Source of the DNA: an uncultured Clostridia bacterium
GTDB taxonomy: Bacteria; Bacillota; Clostridia; Christensenellales; UBA1242
Assembly: GCA_944372745.1 (NCBI GenBank)
Contig: CALWAB010000049.1
Span: 1-6,469, forward strand
Direction of reading: 5' to 3'
Length of the DNA stretch: 6,469 nucleotides
Part shown: positions 4,837-6,469 of the stretch, piece by piece
How positions within the stretch are numbered: position 1 is the first letter of the stretch
How the letters are laid out: every line of letters starts with the position of its first letter
Translations under genes and position numbers: made by a program
The notes under the pieces: model-generated
Database searches by the model: none
Told to the model about the DNA's origin: nothing
What the model saw: only the letters and a program-made list of their open reading frames with translations

Positions 4837-6116
4837 AATTGACGAAAAAATTTGATAACACTGATTTTTATCAAAACTTTTTACCTTTGTCGCATAGAGT
4901 TACCGACAATATGTACAATGATTTGAGAGATTTGAATCCTGAACGCTTTGATGAGCTTATGGAATTGCACAAACAATGTTTTAGTGCCAATTTCAGCAAG
5001 CGAAAAAGCAAGGGTGGAGAAAGTGCAATGAATGCAATCCTTGCCGATATGTTGGATGCAGAGATTAGCAAAAGGGGTTGCAAAATCTTAAGTGAACGCA
5101 ACGCATTATCACAAATGCTAATGAGTGCTTATAGACAAAATAAACACATTTCGTGTTATTTAGATTGTGACGATGTCTTTAAAATCAGTCGTGCATATAT
5201 GGACAAACTGACAGAAGTTGTGGACAATCTCTATACGGACGAGAATACGCTAGAAGATATTGTGGCATTAGCCCTCAATTACGCACAGTTCACATCTATC
5301 TATGCTTTTGATAGCGAACTAGCACGCCCTAAAATTCATCCTAAACGCCACACAGAGTTTGAGAAAGAACTCTTTGAAGGCACGCTTTTTTACGCTGTTG
5401 AAGCAATGGATATATTGCTTGAAATGGGGCAGTCAGCGTATGTGGCACTATATGGTGGAAGAAGTGTATGCACAGGACAAGCCATTATGACGGCGGGCAT
5501 AATAGATATGGCTTTTAAAAAATTGGGTTTAGATGGATATTCGCAAATGGTGTCCAATGGTGAACACGCATTCGTGCTTGTTGTAAGTGGCGATAAAAAA
5601 TATGTGGTCGACCCAACACAGTACTTTGGTACATTTAAAGAAATAAAAAAATGCGATAAGAGAAACGCAGAAAGTATCAAAGGTGCAGACATATTAAAAT
5701 TAAAAAAATATGATAGTGATGCACATTTTAAGGTAGTCAACTATTTTCTAAATGAGCTAGACTTAGTTGAAAAATTTAAAGATAGTGTAGCATTTGATGA
5801 TGTTATACCTATCAAATTGACTAAGATAATAGGGCATATTGAGAAAAATTTATCTAAAATGTCTGCACTTATTTATCCTAAAGGCGTGTATATTGGCGAC
5901 CGTGAATTTGGGCTTCCGTTTTATTTTGAATTGTGCTTGAATGCAACAAATATATCATACAAAACGGGTTGTGGCACCGAAGATTTTATAATATATGACA
6001 ATTCTAAAATGTATCATATAGATACATCAAAAATGTTTGACGCCAAGAACAAAATGCGAAACGCGGACAAATTTATGATGATTAAAGATTGCACTACAAA
6101 AGACCATTCTCTATAG
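4833..6116 (+). CDS. Transglutaminase-like (papain-like fold) protein with intact Cys-His-Asp residues
   Basis: A 427-residue protein without signal peptide or membrane segment. The core at about 205-265 matches the transglutaminase-like superfamily: GGRSVCTGQAIMTAGIIDMA holds Cys213 at the head of a helix, LGLDGYSQMVSNGEHAFVLV holds His245 in a strand, and GDKKYVVDPTQYFG holds Asp260. Cys-His-Asp in this order and spacing is the catalytic triad of that fold, whose bacterial members are proteases, peptide ligases or amidases; the substrate cannot be told. A mostly helical N-terminal region (1-200) precedes it, and a C-terminal region (about 290-415) contains IYPKGVYIGDREFGLPFYFE, possibly a second small domain. 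It overlaps the preceding gene by ATGA (4833-4836), with GAAGAG at 4821-4826 as a modest ribosome binding site, implying translational coupling. Its TAG (6114-6116) touches the start of the repeat block. Confidence 0.8.
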   Translation: MKLTKKFDNTDFYQNFLPLSHRVTDNMYNDLRDLNPERFDELMELHKQCFSANFSKRKSKGGESAMNAILADMLDAEISKRGCKILSERNALSQMLMSAYRQNKHISCYLDCDDVFKISRAYMDKLTEVVDNLYTDENTLEDIVALALNYAQFTSIYAFDSELARPKIHPKRHTEFEKELFEGTLFYAVEAMDILLEMGQSAYVALYGGRSVCTGQAIMTAGIIDMAFKKLGLDGYSQMVSNGEHAFVLVVSGDKKYVVDPTQYFGTFKEIKKCDKRNAESIKGADILKLKKYDSDAHFKVVNYFLNELDLVEKFKDSVAFDDVIPIKLTKIIGHIEKNLSKMSALIYPKGVYIGDREFGLPFYFELCLNATNISYKTGCGTEDFIIYDNSKMYHIDTSKMFDAKNKMRNADKFMMIKDCTTKDHSL

Positions 6117-6136
6117 GTACTGGCGTACGGCATTGG
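6116..6136 (+). repeat. GGTACTNGCGTACGG repeat, partial copy at the stop codon
   Basis: GGTACTGGCGTACGGCATTGG begins on the last base of the TAG of the preceding gene. It shares GGTACT-GCGTACGG with the copies at 6158 and 6293 but breaks off into a GC-rich hairpin instead of continuing as TTGGTTGAGTRCCTAGCC. Confidence 0.65.
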
Positions 6137-6141
6137 GTGCG

Positions 6142-6156
6142 ACGGCGCACCGCCGT
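6142..6156. other. GC-rich 6-bp hairpin after the transglutaminase-like gene
   Basis: ACGGCG (6142-6147) pairs with CGCCGT (6151-6156) around CAC. It sits 25 bases after the stop codon and is the first strong hairpin there. No T run follows, so a terminator role is only possible, not shown. Confidence 0.4.
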
Positions 6157-6157
6157 G

Positions 6158-6212
6158 GGTACTTGCGTACGGCAGTGGCCTTTGGTTGAGTACCTAGCCA
6201 TAACTTAGTACT
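6158..6212 (+). repeat. GGTACTTGCGTACGG repeat unit, copy 2
   Basis: A 55-bp unit: GGTACTTGCGTACGGCAGTG, then TTTGGTTGAGTACCTAGCC and TAACTTAGTACT. It matches 6293-6348 closely at both ends. Inside it, AGTAC (6189-6193) can pair with GTACT (6208-6212), giving a hairpin; in the middle unit of the block the same arms are AGTGCCTA and TAGGTACT. Confidence 0.7.
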
Positions 6213-6237
6213 AAAATACACTTAGTGCGTGTTAACG

Positions 6238-6272
6238 CAGGGGTGATACCACCCCGTGGTATGGTCATTGGT
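6238..6272 (+). repeat. GGGGTG/CCACCCC module, copy 2
   Basis: CAGGGGTGATACCACCCC followed by GTGGTATGGTCATTGGT. Stem ATACCAC (6246-6252) with GTGGTAT (6256-6262) is perfect; the alternative is GGGGTG (6240-6245) with CACCCC (6250-6255). Compared with copy 1 (1037-1071, minus strand) the stem changes G-C to A-T at one position on both arms. Confidence 0.7.
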
Positions 6273-6292
6273 GAGTGCCTAATTACAACTTA

Positions 6293-6348
6293 GGTACTTG
6301 CGTACGGATGTGGTCGTTGGTTGAGTGCCTAGCCACACCATTTGTACT
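6293..6348 (+). repeat. GGTACTTGCGTACGG repeat unit, copy 3
   Basis: A 56-bp unit: GGTACTTGCGTACGGATGTG, then CGTTGGTTGAGTGCCTAGCC and ACACCATTTGTACT. It is directly repeated with respect to 6158-6212, and its second half resembles 1186-1226 of the first block (TTGGTTATTGTCGAGTACTT). Confidence 0.7.
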
Positions 6349-6359
6349 AAATAATTATA

Positions 6360-6379
6360 CTTTGTGCGAAAGCACAAAG
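6360..6379 (+). repeat. Hairpin with GAAA tetraloop, repeat copy C
   Basis: CTTTGTGC (6360-6367) and GCACAAAG (6372-6379) around GAAA, identical over 20 bases to 1236-1255, and again flanked by TATA and ATATAT. Confidence 0.75.
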
Positions 6380-6411
6380 ATATATTTTATTGTTGTTCTT
6401 AGTACAGAAGA

Positions 6412-6466
6412 TGGCTAGTACCACTAACCAAGACCACAGGTCAAGGGCAAGTGCCCTTGCACTAGG
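6412..6466 (+). repeat. Two-hairpin repeat module, copy C
   Basis: First hairpin: TGG/CCA plus TAGT/ACTA with one C-A mismatch (6412-6430), weaker and in a shifted register relative to copies A and B. Linker AGACCACAGGT (6431-6441), identical to copy B. Second hairpin: CAAGGGCA (6442-6449) with TGCCCTTG (6452-6459), where both arms differ from copy B at matching positions (A-T replaced by G-C). It ends in ACTAGGG at the window edge, so the unit is incomplete. Confidence 0.75.
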
Positions 6467-6469
6467 GTA

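Larger units (their letters stand above)
6115..6469 (+). repeat. Second intergenic repeat block, plus orientation, cut by the window end
   Basis: No credible gene is present in these 355 bases. The block is a mosaic of the same modules as 831-1361. In order: a GGTACTNGCGTACGG unit (6116), a GC-rich hairpin (6142-6156), a second such unit (6158-6212), half of the CTTAGTGCGT hairpin (6221-6235), and the GGGGTG/CCACCCC module (6238-6272). A third GGTACTTGCGTACGG unit (6293-6348), the GAAA-loop hairpin (6360-6379) and the two-hairpin module (6412-6466) follow. Composition is more GC-rich than the genes at its start. No T-rich terminator is visible. Confidence 0.75.

Noticed and set aside
4415..4874. 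Several minus-strand ORFs opposite the acidic tail
   Set aside because: Phe/Leu/Ser-rich peptides are what the reverse complement of GAA/GAT/AAA-rich coding sequence gives; no start signals.
6115..6469. CRISPR array
   Set aside because: Repeats are of different kinds, irregular spacing, and there are no uniform spacers or cas genes.

Overview
The window looks like a chromosomal segment of a low-GC Gram-positive-type bacterium (Bacillota/Clostridia-like, probably an uncultured lineage). The reasons are the gene order dnaX - ebfC(ybaB) - recR, which is classic for that group, a strong AGGAGGTG ribosome binding site, a TTG start, AT-rich codon use and the standard code (TGA and TAG act as stops, TGG encodes Trp). 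The lineage is an inference from synteny and composition; no rRNA is present.

Layout. (1) Positions 3-829 hold the 3' end of dnaX. The zero frame ends at 284, right after an uninterrupted run of nine A (270-278). The -1 frame opens inside that run (in-frame TAA at 269-271) and continues to 829, encoding a tau-like C-terminal region. The gene is therefore read as a gamma-like short form and a tau-like long form made by slippage on A9. (2) Positions 831-1361 are a non-coding fold-back region. It is built from copies of a structured repeat family, two in minus orientation and one in plus, and its ends are inverted repeats of TCTAGGGGATTT. (3) Positions 1430-6116 are a tight four-gene unit: ebfC and recR (1-base overlap), an 823-aa unknown protein 18 bases after recR, and a 427-aa transglutaminase-like protein that overlaps it by ATGA. 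(4) Positions 6115-6469 are a second block of the same repeat family, in plus orientation, running off the window end.

How the genes fit together. dnaX encodes the polymerase III clamp-loader subunit, EbfC is a nucleoid-associated DNA-binding protein, and RecR is a recombination mediator; these three are commonly neighbours. The two last genes are the unusual part. The 427-aa protein shows a Cys213/His245/Asp260 arrangement typical of the transglutaminase-like (papain-like fold) superfamily. The first ~220 residues of the 823-aa protein follow the same residue pattern but lack all three catalytic positions, then continue into a ~450-residue low-complexity, strongly acidic tail ending in a basic proline-rich PKLPP repeat. 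The pair looks like an inactive paralogue fused to a disordered tail plus an apparently active enzyme, translationally coupled and transcribed with recR.

The repeat blocks bracket this four-gene unit. Their copies keep hairpins while changing sequence (paired changes on both arms), which points to selection on a folded RNA or DNA rather than simple duplication.
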